Source: CAZDQL01 sp964507325 (lineage in GTDB: Bacteria; Planctomycetota; UBA1135; GCA-002686595). Taken from it: DNA of 10,586 nucleotides. Numbering within the stretch: position 1 is the stretch's first letter; each line of letters starts with the position of its first letter. A program made the translations under genes and the position numbers. The DNA lies in NCBI GenBank assembly GCA_964507325.1, contig CAZDQL010000148.1:1-10586 (forward strand). The letters run 5' to 3'. The notes beneath the pieces are model-generated. The model did no database searches, was not told the DNA's origin, and saw nothing but the letters and a program-made list of their open reading frames with translations. Positions 1 to 6,749 of the stretch are shown here, piece after piece.

Positions 1-15
1 GGCTAGAGCGCTGGA

Positions 16-1281
16 TCAGTCGTCCCTGAGCAGGGGATGGCTCAGGCAGTGCGGCCCGCCGCGGGCTCGCGAGATCTCGTTGCTCGGCAGCAGGATGCAG
101 ACGCGCCGGCGAGCGGCGAGGTCCACCTCTCCCTTGCCGAGCAGCAGGTCCTTGGCGCGCAGGATCTCGAAGCCGTGCTTGGAGAGCTCCTCGACCGTCC
201 TCAGGTTGCGGTCGTAGAGGGCGATCACCCCCGGCGCCAGCGCCAGGCAGTTGGCGCCGTCGGTCCACTGCTCGCGTTGCTGGACCACGCTGTCCTCGCC
301 GCCGCAGGGGATCGGCTGCAGGTCGACGCCCTTGCCGGAGAGGACCGACAGGAGCTCCCCCCGGTCCACGGCGTGCGGCTCCTCGGCGTGCAGGTCGAAC
401 TCGAAGACGCGCGCCCGCTCCAGGCCGCCGGCGCAGATCACCGGCGCGTGCACCAGACACGCGTCGCGGTCGACCAGCGTGAAGAGGGTGTCCAGGTGCA
501 TGTACGCCCGCCGTCGCGGCAGCTCGACCACCAGGAGGCTGCGCGGTCCCGGCTCGCGTCGCGCCAGGGCCCGCGCCAGGCGCAGGATGCCGACGCGGTT
601 GGTGCACTCCGACTCGCCGACGGCGATCACGTCGGGGGAGAGGACCAGGAGATCCCCCCCCTCGAGGCGCGGCCGTTCAGCCCCCAGGAAGAGGGTTTGT
701 CCCTGCTCTGCTTCCAGTGGATCCAGCAGGACTTCGACGCCGGTGAACGCGGGGTGGAAGCGGAAGATCGTGCGCGCCAGGAGCGCCTCGCGGTAGCGCG
801 CCGGGGTGGCCATCGACGCGAAGACGACCCCGCCGCCGAGCACGATCTGCGGGTCGCGCTGGAAGCACCAGTTGGGGAGCGGGGGCAGCTCGAAGAGTTC
901 GTCGACCTCGATCCCCCGGTGGCCCGGGGCGAAGCGCACCCCCTCCACCAGGTGGCGGGTGAGCTGCGACGCGTCCGCCTCCCGCAGGGTGGCGCGCAGG
1001 GGGATCGGCACCTGGTCCTCCAGCAGGCCCAGGAGCCAGTCGCGCGCCCCTTCCTGCTCGAGAGCCTCCCCCAGGAGCTCCCGCGCCTCGAAGACCTCGA
1101 TGCCGAGCAATTGCAGCACCCGCCGGAAGCAGGCGTGCTCCTCCCGCGCCCGGTCGCCGTAGAGGATGTCGTCGAAGAGCAACTCCTCCATCATCGCCGG
1201 GACCATGCGGTCCACCTCCGGCCCCGGCTCGTGCACGAGCACGCGCCGCAGGCGACCGACCTCGGATCTCACGCCCAGCAT
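16..1281 (-). CDS. arginine deiminase-like amidinotransferase-fold hydrolase
   Basis: The 421-residue product resembles arginine deiminase (L-arginine + water to citrulline + ammonia, cytoplasmic). In order it shows an N-terminal 'VLVHEPGPE' block, PNWCFQRDP with catalytic Asp143, LEGGD with Glu207, MHLDTLFT with His262 and Asp264, DGANCLALAPG, and a C-terminal RGGPHC with nucleophile Cys412. Length is close to the usual ~410. The ATG at 1281 is chosen because family members begin near 'LGVxSExG'; a TTG at 1317 would only add an Arg/Pro-rich 12-residue tail. No Shine-Dalgarno is visible at either start. Against the Pseudomonas aeruginosa enzyme, recalled from memory, the carboxylate-binding Arg243 aligns with Cys226 (GESECTNR), while Asn160, Arg185 and Arg401 equivalents (Asn137, Arg162, Arg407) are kept. 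No carbamate kinase, ornithine carbamoyltransferase or antiporter gene is adjacent, so arginine fermentation is not indicated here. The fold is secure; the exact substrate is less so. Confidence 0.9.
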   Translation of the reverse strand: MLGVRSEVGRLRRVLVHEPGPEVDRMVPAMMEELLFDDILYGDRAREEHACFRRVLQLLGIEVFEARELLGEALEQEGARDWLLGLLEDQVPIPLRATLREADASQLTRHLVEGVRFAPGHRGIEVDELFELPPLPNWCFQRDPQIVLGGGVVFASMATPARYREALLARTIFRFHPAFTGVEVLLDPLEAEQGQTLFLGAERPRLEGGDLLVLSPDVIAVGESECTNRVGILRLARALARREPGPRSLLVVELPRRRAYMHLDTLFTLVDRDACLVHAPVICAGGLERARVFEFDLHAEEPHAVDRGELLSVLSGKGVDLQPIPCGGEDSVVQQREQWTDGANCLALAPGVIALYDRNLRTVEELSKHGFEILRAKDLLLGKGEVDLAARRRVCILLPSNEISRARGGPHCLSHPLLRDD

Positions 1282-1346
1282 CCCGGGAGGGTACGGGGGG
1301 ACGCGGCGCCGGCGCAATCTCGATCGTCGCTCGGCCGCCGGGGCTC

Positions 1347-1352
1347 TACACT
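1347..1352 (+). promoter_or_regulatory. candidate -10 element (TACACT) before the SGNH gene
   Basis: TACACT lies 10 bases before the ATG at 1363 in an otherwise GC-rich 81-bp divergent spacer. Transcription would start about 4 bases before the ATG, giving a nearly leaderless message, which fits the absence of a Shine-Dalgarno. No convincing -35 is seen. The match is short and could be chance. Confidence 0.3.
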
Positions 1353-1362
1353 GGTCGCGCCC

Positions 1363-2553
1363 ATGCTCCTCCGTCGCATCCTCCTCTCCGTCGCCAGCCT
1401 GGCCGTGGCCTGGCTCGCCATCGAGCTCTGGTTCGCCTCGAACGCTCCCGGCGGCGGGGGCTCGGGCGACGCCGCGCGGCGGTCGACCTTCGAGCCGACC
1501 GCCGAGCTGCTGGAGCGCTGGGAGCGGCGGCTACGGAGACTGCGCAAGCTGGCGTCCGGTGAAGTCCAGCCCAAGGCCAAACGCCTGGTCGGGTTCTCGC
1601 AGCGCTACGGGTGGACCAACGCCACGAGCGCGCAGGGGGTCCTCAACGGGGACCGCATCACCCTGAGCTCGATCGGCGCCCGGGGAGCGCGGGAGGTGGG
1701 CGAGGAGCCGCCCTCCGGCGTGCTGCGGGTGGCGTGCTACGGGGAGTCCTTCACCTTCTGCACCGAGGTCGACGACGGCGAGGACTGGCCCGCCCAGCTC
1801 GATGTCGCGGCCGACGGCCGGCTCGAGGTGCTCAACATGGGGGTCATGGGCTGGGGGACCGATCAGGCGCTGCTGCGCTTCCGCGACACCCACGCAGAGC
1901 TGCGCTCCCAGGTGGTCCTGATGGGGATCATGTCGGAGAACATCCAGCGCAACGTGAACCGGCTGGTGTCGGTGCGGGCGCCGGCGGAGCTGACCCCGTT
2001 GGTCAAGCCGCGCTTCCTCCTGGAGGAGGGTGGGCTGCGCTTGCTCCCGCACCCCTACGAGACCGAGATCGAGGTCTACGAGGCCGCCGTCGGCGGGACC
2101 TTGGGCTACGACCTCGCTGAGCACGAGTGGCTGGCCGAGTTCGACGCGGGCTCGGGGTGGTCGCACGTGGCGGACGCGCTGCGCATCAAGCGCGAGCGCG
2201 CGCGGCGGGGGAAGTGGTGGTTGCAGTGGAAGGAGACCGATGGCGAGCCCTTCCGAGTGACGGTGGCCTTGCTCGAGGCCTTCCACCGCGAGGCGCTGGA
2301 CGAGGGGGTCCTGCTGGCGGGCGTGGTCGTGTTTCCGTCGATCGCCGACGTCGGCAGCCCCGACCGCGAGCTGGTCACCTTGCACGCGGCCCTCGACCGG
2401 CGCGCCATTCCCTACGTCGACCTCTACGGGCTGATCCGCGATCGCCTCGCCAGGGGAGAGGAGACTTACGGGAAGGCCCACTTGACCCCCGGCGCCAACG
2501 GCGAGGTGGCGCGGGCGGTCCTGGAGTGGGTGGAGGGGGAGCTCGGTCTGTAG
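1363..2553 (+). CDS. membrane-anchored SGNH/GDSL-like protein
   Basis: This 396-residue protein starts with a short Arg-containing head and one hydrophobic segment (about residues 4-24), then a Gly/Ser linker and an Arg-rich, probably coiled stretch (45-65). It is probably tethered to the inner membrane with its main domain outside. The domain looks like an SGNH hydrolase: block I as CYGESFTF (Ser129, residues 125-132), NMGVMGWGTDQ (158-168) like the block II glycine, MSENIQRN (190-197) at the usual Asn position, and KAHLTPGAN (371-379) with a block V-like His373. The acidic partner normally two or three residues before that His is Lys or Gly here. The open frame runs upstream to base 37, but that part lies antisense to the deiminase gene; the ATG at 1363 directly precedes the membrane anchor and is the credible start. 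The family includes esterases and polysaccharide O-acetyl-modifying enzymes; the substrate is unknown. Confidence 0.8.
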   Translation: MLLRRILLSVASLAVAWLAIELWFASNAPGGGGSGDAARRSTFEPTAELLERWERRLRRLRKLASGEVQPKAKRLVGFSQRYGWTNATSAQGVLNGDRITLSSIGARGAREVGEEPPSGVLRVACYGESFTFCTEVDDGEDWPAQLDVAADGRLEVLNMGVMGWGTDQALLRFRDTHAELRSQVVLMGIMSENIQRNVNRLVSVRAPAELTPLVKPRFLLEEGGLRLLPHPYETEIEVYEAAVGGTLGYDLAEHEWLAEFDAGSGWSHVADALRIKRERARRGKWWLQWKETDGEPFRVTVALLEAFHREALDEGVLLAGVVVFPSIADVGSPDRELVTLHAALDRRAIPYVDLYGLIRDRLARGEETYGKAHLTPGANGEVARAVLEWVEGELGL

Positions 2554-2559
2554 ACCGGG
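2542..2559. terminator. hairpin between convergent genes, possible bidirectional terminator
   Basis: Bases 2542-2548 pair with 2553-2559 around a TGTA loop. The core CGGTC/GACCG is perfect; on the plus strand it extends with one wobble and one GC pair. It includes the TAG stop of the SGNH gene (2551-2553) and ends two bases before the sigma-factor stop. Neither strand has a T tract, so it is not a classical intrinsic terminator. A separate perfect palindrome, CAGCGCGCTG, follows at 2563-2572. Confidence 0.35.
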
Positions 2560-2561
2560 GA

Positions 2562-5519
2562 TCAGCGCGCTGTGAGGGGGACGGCGATCTTCCGTTCCAT
2601 GTCGGACCCGTCGTCCTCGGCGATCTCGAACTCACCCACCCCGTCCCAGCCGAGGTGGCCGTCGCGAACCTCGATGCGGTAGCGCCCCGGCAGCAGGTGG
2701 ACGGGGAGTCCTCCGCCGACCAGATCGATGCCGACCGATCCTCCCTCGTGCACCAGCACGCCCTCGGGACGCAGGATGCGATAGTTGATGGCGCGCCGGT
2801 ACGGCTCCTCCGTCAGCTCGGGGAGCGCGAGGAGCAGATGGGTCGCGGGAACCGGGACACAGGCGTGACTCCTCTCCCACGACTCCCCCGGAGCGAGCTC
2901 GAGGTCCAGGACCTCGGAGGCGAACCCACCGGCGTTCAGACGGAGCTGCCAGCGGCCGGGGGGGACGCGGGCGTGACTGAGGACGTCGTCCTCCCGGCGC
3001 AGGATCCACGTCAGTCCCCTCTGCGGATCGCGGAGGATCCCCCAGACCTCGGTGCTCGCATCACCGGTGAGGACCGTTAGGCGCACCGAGGCGGGCTCCT
3101 CCGTTCGCAGCTTCGTGAGGTGGACCGTATCCCCCCCTTCGACCTCGAATTCCTCGCTGGCGAGGATGGTCATGTCCCGCGCGTGGACCACCACTCGGTA
3201 GCCCCCTCCCGGATCGACGTCCTCGAACCGAAAGCGCCCGTTGGGCTCGATCTCGACCTCCCCGGCGAAGCGCCCCTCGCCATGGAGCTGAACGAGCGCG
3301 CGATCCCCCGGCTGTATCCATCCGCCGGCATCCTCGAAATGACCGTGAACGACGCCGAGCGTCCGGTCTCCTTCCCACACGAGCCGTACGGGGGAGTCGG
3401 CCGCGCGAATCCCCTCCCGTGTGATCACGGGGCGGCTTCGGTCGTCAGCGTAGAGGGCGAGCTCGAGCTCGCCGTCGGGCACCCCTTCGAAGCGAAAGCC
3501 CCCATCCTCATCGGTCCCCACGCCGATTCGATACCCGCCCGGCCCCGTCACGACCACGGTCGCGCGCGCGAGGGGCGTGCCGTCGCCCTCGAGCGCACAC
3601 CCCGAGAGAATCGAACCGCCAGCCGCCCTCAACTCGATCTCGTTGCGCCTTCCGGCTTCCAGCATTGCCGCACCCTGAAGGTGCGGAGCTCCCTCGATGG
3701 TCGTGTTCACCTCGGCATGCCCCGGCGGCAGCTCGTCGTAGTGGAAGCGGCCCTCGGCGTCCGTCTGCACCACGGGAAAACCCAAGGGGCCGTAGAACGC
3801 GTCGGCGTAGCCTCCGACCCGCACGAGGTGGACGAATGCGCCCGGACGGCCCAACCCCGCCGCGTCGATCACGCGCCCGTCGATCCCTGCGGAGTGCAGG
3901 AGGCGGATCACCACGGGGCTTTCTCCGTCCAAGCCGACTGGTGCCCGCGTCAACTGCCGCGCGTATCCCGGAGCCGCCACGACGATCCATGCCAGTCCGA
4001 GCGCCAGTCCATCCACCGCGAAGGTCCCGTCCTCTCCGGTCCGCATGCACGTTGGCAGGGGGATCCGGCGCCAGGGAGGGACGGGAGACTGTGGGACATG
4101 CGCCTCGCCGACCCAGAGGTGCGCTCCCACCACCGGCTCGCCGTCGGGTGCGAGGACGACGCCACGCACCCCGCCGCCGCTGCCCCCGAGCCGCAGCGTG
4201 AGCTCCAACTCGCCTCCCGGTTCGAGCGCCCGGTGGCGGAGCTCCTCCAGGTCGCTGGGGCCCCACCCGCTGGCGCGCGCCCCGAGACACGCCTCCGGCC
4301 GCACGTCGACCAGCTCGAAGCGCCCATCCTCGCCGGTGGTCGCGACCGGGGACACATCGGTCCAGTGGTCCCAGAGCTCCCCGCGTTGCAGGAGGACCGT
4401 GGCGCCGGCCACCGGCGAGCCTTCCGGGCTCACCACGGCGCCCCGGACTCGCACCCCGTGGCGTAGGGCGAGATCGACCTCGGTGCGCCCCGTCTCGGCG
4501 ACCTGCGCCGTGAGCCGCTGGCCGCGATCCGCGATCAGGAGCACGGGCCCCCCGCTCAGGTCGTCGAAGAGCACGCGACCGGCGCCGTCGCTGCGCCGCT
4601 GCCGGCCGACCGAGGCCAGGGCGGGTCGGTCCTCCTCGATCGCGGCGACGAGCACGCCGGGGATCGGTGAGCGGTCGATCTCGCGCACCACGCGCACCGC
4701 GAGGAGCGGACCCGACCTGGAGTGGGCGCTGCCCGAGGGAGCGCGTTCGGTCGCGCTCCCGGTCGGCTCCGGCGGGCTGAGCGCGCTCTCTCGCGAGGGA
4801 TCCTCCAACGCTGCGCCAGCGACGGAGGCGGGGACCTGCGTCGAATCGCGGGAGTCCCCGCGGTCCAGGAGGGTCAGCACCAGGAGGAAGGACGCGGCCA
4901 GGAGTACCAGGATCGAGATCTTCTTCACGATGAGCACCGGGGGCGTGCCGAGCAGGAGTGCCGGCGGTGAGGGGAGCGCCCCGCCCCAGAGCGGCGCGAG
5001 GGCGCTCAACCACGCCCGGCGTCCCCCCGGCGTGTGCGCGTCGAGCTCGCGGCGCAGGGCGGCGAGGCCGCGCTTCAGGCGCGTCTTGACCGCTTCGACT
5101 CCGAGGTCCAGGCGCTCGGCGATCGCGCGTGGCGGGAGGTCCTCCCAGAAGCGCAGCCAGATCACTTCCGCCTGGGAGGGGGGGAGAGCGCGCACCTTCG
5201 CGATCAGGAGCTCGGCGGTCTCCAGGCTCTCAGCCGACTCACTGGCGGAGGGTTGCGCCTCGGGGGTGGCGACCGCGCGCTCGCGAGCACGTCGTCGAGC
5301 CTCGCCGCGTGCGCGCACGCTCCCCAGACGCCGAACGACCCCCGCCAACCAGCCTCCGATGGACTGCCGAGGCGCACCGGAGCGCTCCCACGCGAGCAAC
5401 AGGGCCTCCTGACTGACGTCCTCCGCCGCCGCCGGGTCCGAGAGCAGCACTCGAGCCAGACGCCGCACCGACCCCGCGTGAAGGGTCAGCTGCGATTCGC
5501 TCAGAGGCATCGGGTCCAT
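2562..5519 (-). CDS. membrane-tethered ECF-type sigma factor with carboxypeptidase-regulatory-like repeats
   Basis: The 985-residue product joins a sigma factor to an extracytoplasmic sensor-like region. Region 2 covers about residues 12-75 (DPAAAEDVSQEALLLAWE at 28-45) and region 4 about 104-158 (ALPPSQAEVIWLRFW, then a helix-turn-helix ending in VKTRLKRG). After a linker, Lys199-Lys200 precede one membrane segment (201-218) followed by acidic residues, so the N-terminus should be cytoplasmic and the rest outside. Residues 270-985 hold about eight Ig-like units of 80-95 residues; those near 355-440, 450-540, 545-630 and 634-714 show the CarboxypepD_reg pattern of G-x-V ... G-x-P-V-x-G-A-x-V ... 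T-x-x-D-G-x-F. The frame stays open to 5732, but that extension runs antisense into the next gene and looks noncoding; MDPM at 5519 begins the sigma domain. No separate anti-sigma gene is nearby. Sigma factors with membrane-anchored C-terminal extensions are known in Planctomycetota; the signal and regulon are unknown. Confidence 0.88.
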   Translation of the reverse strand: MDPMPLSESQLTLHAGSVRRLARVLLSDPAAAEDVSQEALLLAWERSGAPRQSIGGWLAGVVRRLGSVRARGEARRRARERAVATPEAQPSASESAESLETAELLIAKVRALPPSQAEVIWLRFWEDLPPRAIAERLDLGVEAVKTRLKRGLAALRRELDAHTPGGRRAWLSALAPLWGGALPSPPALLLGTPPVLIVKKISILVLLAASFLLVLTLLDRGDSRDSTQVPASVAGAALEDPSRESALSPPEPTGSATERAPSGSAHSRSGPLLAVRVVREIDRSPIPGVLVAAIEEDRPALASVGRQRRSDGAGRVLFDDLSGGPVLLIADRGQRLTAQVAETGRTEVDLALRHGVRVRGAVVSPEGSPVAGATVLLQRGELWDHWTDVSPVATTGEDGRFELVDVRPEACLGARASGWGPSDLEELRHRALEPGGELELTLRLGGSGGGVRGVVLAPDGEPVVGAHLWVGEAHVPQSPVPPWRRIPLPTCMRTGEDGTFAVDGLALGLAWIVVAAPGYARQLTRAPVGLDGESPVVIRLLHSAGIDGRVIDAAGLGRPGAFVHLVRVGGYADAFYGPLGFPVVQTDAEGRFHYDELPPGHAEVNTTIEGAPHLQGAAMLEAGRRNEIELRAAGGSILSGCALEGDGTPLARATVVVTGPGGYRIGVGTDEDGGFRFEGVPDGELELALYADDRSRPVITREGIRAADSPVRLVWEGDRTLGVVHGHFEDAGGWIQPGDRALVQLHGEGRFAGEVEIEPNGRFRFEDVDPGGGYRVVVHARDMTILASEEFEVEGGDTVHLTKLRTEEPASVRLTVLTGDASTEVWGILRDPQRGLTWILRREDDVLSHARVPPGRWQLRLNAGGFASEVLDLELAPGESWERSHACVPVPATHLLLALPELTEEPYRRAINYRILRPEGVLVHEGGSVGIDLVGGGLPVHLLPGRYRIEVRDGHLGWDGVGEFEIAEDDGSDMERKIAVPLTAR

Positions 5520-5605
5520 TGGATCGTGGAGGCTCGGGGAGGAGTGTCCGCACGACGGATTTCGGGGTCTGGAGTACCCGCGTTCCTCAGGGAAGTCCCC
5601 GGGAT

Positions 5606-5617
5606 GGGGCGAGCCCC
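5606..5617. promoter_or_regulatory. inverted repeat in the divergent spacer, possible operator
   Basis: GGGGC-GA-GCCCC is a perfect 5+5 palindrome with a two-base centre. It lies where the -35 region would fall if TATCAT at 5637 is a -10, midway in the spacer between the sigma-factor and zinc-ribbon genes. It is short and GC-only, so chance is a real possibility. Confidence 0.2.
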
Positions 5618-5636
5618 GCCGCGTGAAGATCGGCGC

Positions 5637-5642
5637 TATCAT
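5637..5642 (+). promoter_or_regulatory. candidate -10 element (TATCAT) of the zinc-ribbon gene
   Basis: TATCAT stands out in the GC-rich spacer. Transcription would begin near 5649, giving a leader of about 30 bases that contains the GAGGAGG before the ATG at 5679. It resembles the TACACT before the SGNH gene, both preceded by a GC-T context (ggcgcTATCAT, ggctcTACACT). No -35 is recognised. Confidence 0.35.
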
Positions 5643-5667
5643 CCATTCGCGATGCTCGCCGTCGCCC

Positions 5668-5674
5668 GAGGAGG
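5668..5674 (+). promoter_or_regulatory. Shine-Dalgarno GAGGAGG deciding the start at 5679
   Basis: GAGGAGG ends four bases before ATG 5679. It favours this start over the in-frame ATG at 5652, which would add nine residues and has no such site. It is the only strong Shine-Dalgarno before a gene in this window. Confidence 0.55.
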
Positions 5675-5678
5675 ACCC

Positions 5679-6737
5679 ATGACAGCCATCGCCACCTGCC
5701 CGGAGTGCGTCAAGAGGTACCGCGTCCCCCACACCCGGAAGGAGTGGCGCTGCAAGGCCTGCGACGTCCCTTTGGAGGTGGAGGCGGAGGAGCCCGACAG
5801 GAGCGACGACGAAGGGAACCGGCGCAGGGAGGCTCCCCCCAGACGGAGAAGGGAGGAGAAGCGGGCCGGGGCGCAGATGCGCAAGGCAGCGAAGGGCATG
5901 CGGCTGCTCCGCTTGCTCCTCAAGCTGGGGCTGTTCTTCTGCTTCATCGCGCTCATCGTCATCGCGTTCGTCGCCTGGGCGGGTACGTACTCCAAGGGTT
6001 CACTCGCCCTCCAGCTCGCCATCCTGGCAGCGACAGCCGCACTCAGCCTCTACGCGTTGTACGTCCTCGAGAGACACCCCTTCCCCGTCGCCCTCTCACT
6101 GGCGCTCCTGCAGGTTGCCAACCTCGCCTACGCCCTCTGGGAAGGCGAGTTGTGGATCATCGAGGCGATCTGGACGGTCGTCTACGGGTACATCGCCATC
6201 AGTGCGGCCCGGCTCTCGCGTCTCGCAAAGCAGTACCCGGATCTGTACTTCTCGCGAAAGATGCGCGGCGAGGAGGTTTCCAAGCCGGGGACGCGCACCT
6301 CTCGGCTCTTCGAGAGGGAGCGTCGAAAGAGCCGCCGCCGGTGGATCCTCGCCAGCTCCGCCTTGGGACTTCTGACACTGATCGGAGTGGCCGGTCTGAT
6401 CGCTCCCGATCCTCCCTCGTCCAAGATCCCCGAGGCCCTGCTGGACGAGTTCGCCGAGACCTGGAATGCCGCGGACGTGGATCGGCTGGCCGGCTATGCC
6501 GGCCCCGACCTCGCTCAGAAGCGAGAGCGGTTCCTGCGCCGCAGCATGGAGCGGCTGGAGTGGGGTGAGCAGTTGCCCGCGATGATCGGCTACGAGGCGC
6601 TGCTCCCGTCGGTCGGTCGCCTGAGGGTCACCTTCGAGACCGTGGGAGGCGATGTCCCCTGCACCTTCGAGTGGCGAAAAGGAACCTGGGCCTGGACTAC
6701 GGTGAAGCTAGGCGAGGTCACGGACTGGCGCCCCTGA
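5679..6737 (+). CDS. zinc-ribbon multi-pass membrane protein of unknown function
   Basis: The 352-residue product opens with a CxxC...CxxC zinc ribbon (Cys7, Cys10, Cys25, Cys28) resembling the MJ0042-type ribbons at the head of many planctomycete and proteobacterial proteins. A very charged Arg/Glu linker follows (35-72), then hydrophobic segments at about 80-101, 108-130, 136-152, 158-177 and, after a basic stretch (207-221), 222-241. The last ~110 residues are soluble; 'LLDEFAETWNAADVDRLAGY' (254-273) recalls NTF2/SnoaL-like folds, but this is only a resemblance. With an odd number of crossings the ribbon and the tail lie on opposite sides of the membrane, the basic linkers suggesting the ribbon is cytoplasmic. 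I do not recognise a named family. It is divergent from the membrane sigma factor, so shared regulation is possible, and convergent with the DUF2807 lipoprotein gene over 12 bases. Confidence 0.8.
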   Translation: MTAIATCPECVKRYRVPHTRKEWRCKACDVPLEVEAEEPDRSDDEGNRRREAPPRRRREEKRAGAQMRKAAKGMRLLRLLLKLGLFFCFIALIVIAFVAWAGTYSKGSLALQLAILAATAALSLYALYVLERHPFPVALSLALLQVANLAYALWEGELWIIEAIWTVVYGYIAISAARLSRLAKQYPDLYFSRKMRGEEVSKPGTRTSRLFERERRKSRRRWILASSALGLLTLIGVAGLIAPDPPSSKIPEALLDEFAETWNAADVDRLAGYAGPDLAQKRERFLRRSMERLEWGEQLPAMIGYEALLPSVGRLRVTFETVGGDVPCTFEWRKGTWAWTTVKLGEVTDWRP

Positions 6738-6749
6738 CCCCCCGCGCCT

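Noticed and set aside
37..1362. Long open frame on the plus strand continuous with the SGNH gene
   Set aside because: It is the exact antisense of the deiminase gene, whose conserved motifs prove the minus strand is coding. A membrane anchor starts at 1363, so the upstream part is a GC-driven shadow.
1531..2481. 316-codon open frame on the minus strand
   Set aside because: It is antisense to the SGNH gene and has low-complexity His/Arg/Gln-rich composition typical of a shadow frame.
3120..4466. 448-codon open frame on the plus strand, and another at 4045-5412
   Set aside because: Both are antisense to the repeat array of the sigma-factor gene, are rich in Arg/Pro/Ser and show no domain.
5034..5678. 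Upstream open frame joined to the zinc-ribbon gene
   Set aside because: Most of it is antisense to sigma regions 2 and 4. The Shine-Dalgarno and the first zinc-ribbon Cys pair place the start at 5679.
5520..5732. 71-residue N-terminal extension of the sigma factor
   Set aside because: It crosses the divergent spacer and overlaps the start and Shine-Dalgarno of the zinc-ribbon gene. The extra residues look non-coding, and the sigma domain begins at 5519.
6716..6739. GGTCA/TGACC inverted repeat at the end of the zinc-ribbon gene as a terminator
   Set aside because: A five-pair stem with a 14-base loop and no T tract is too weak to call.
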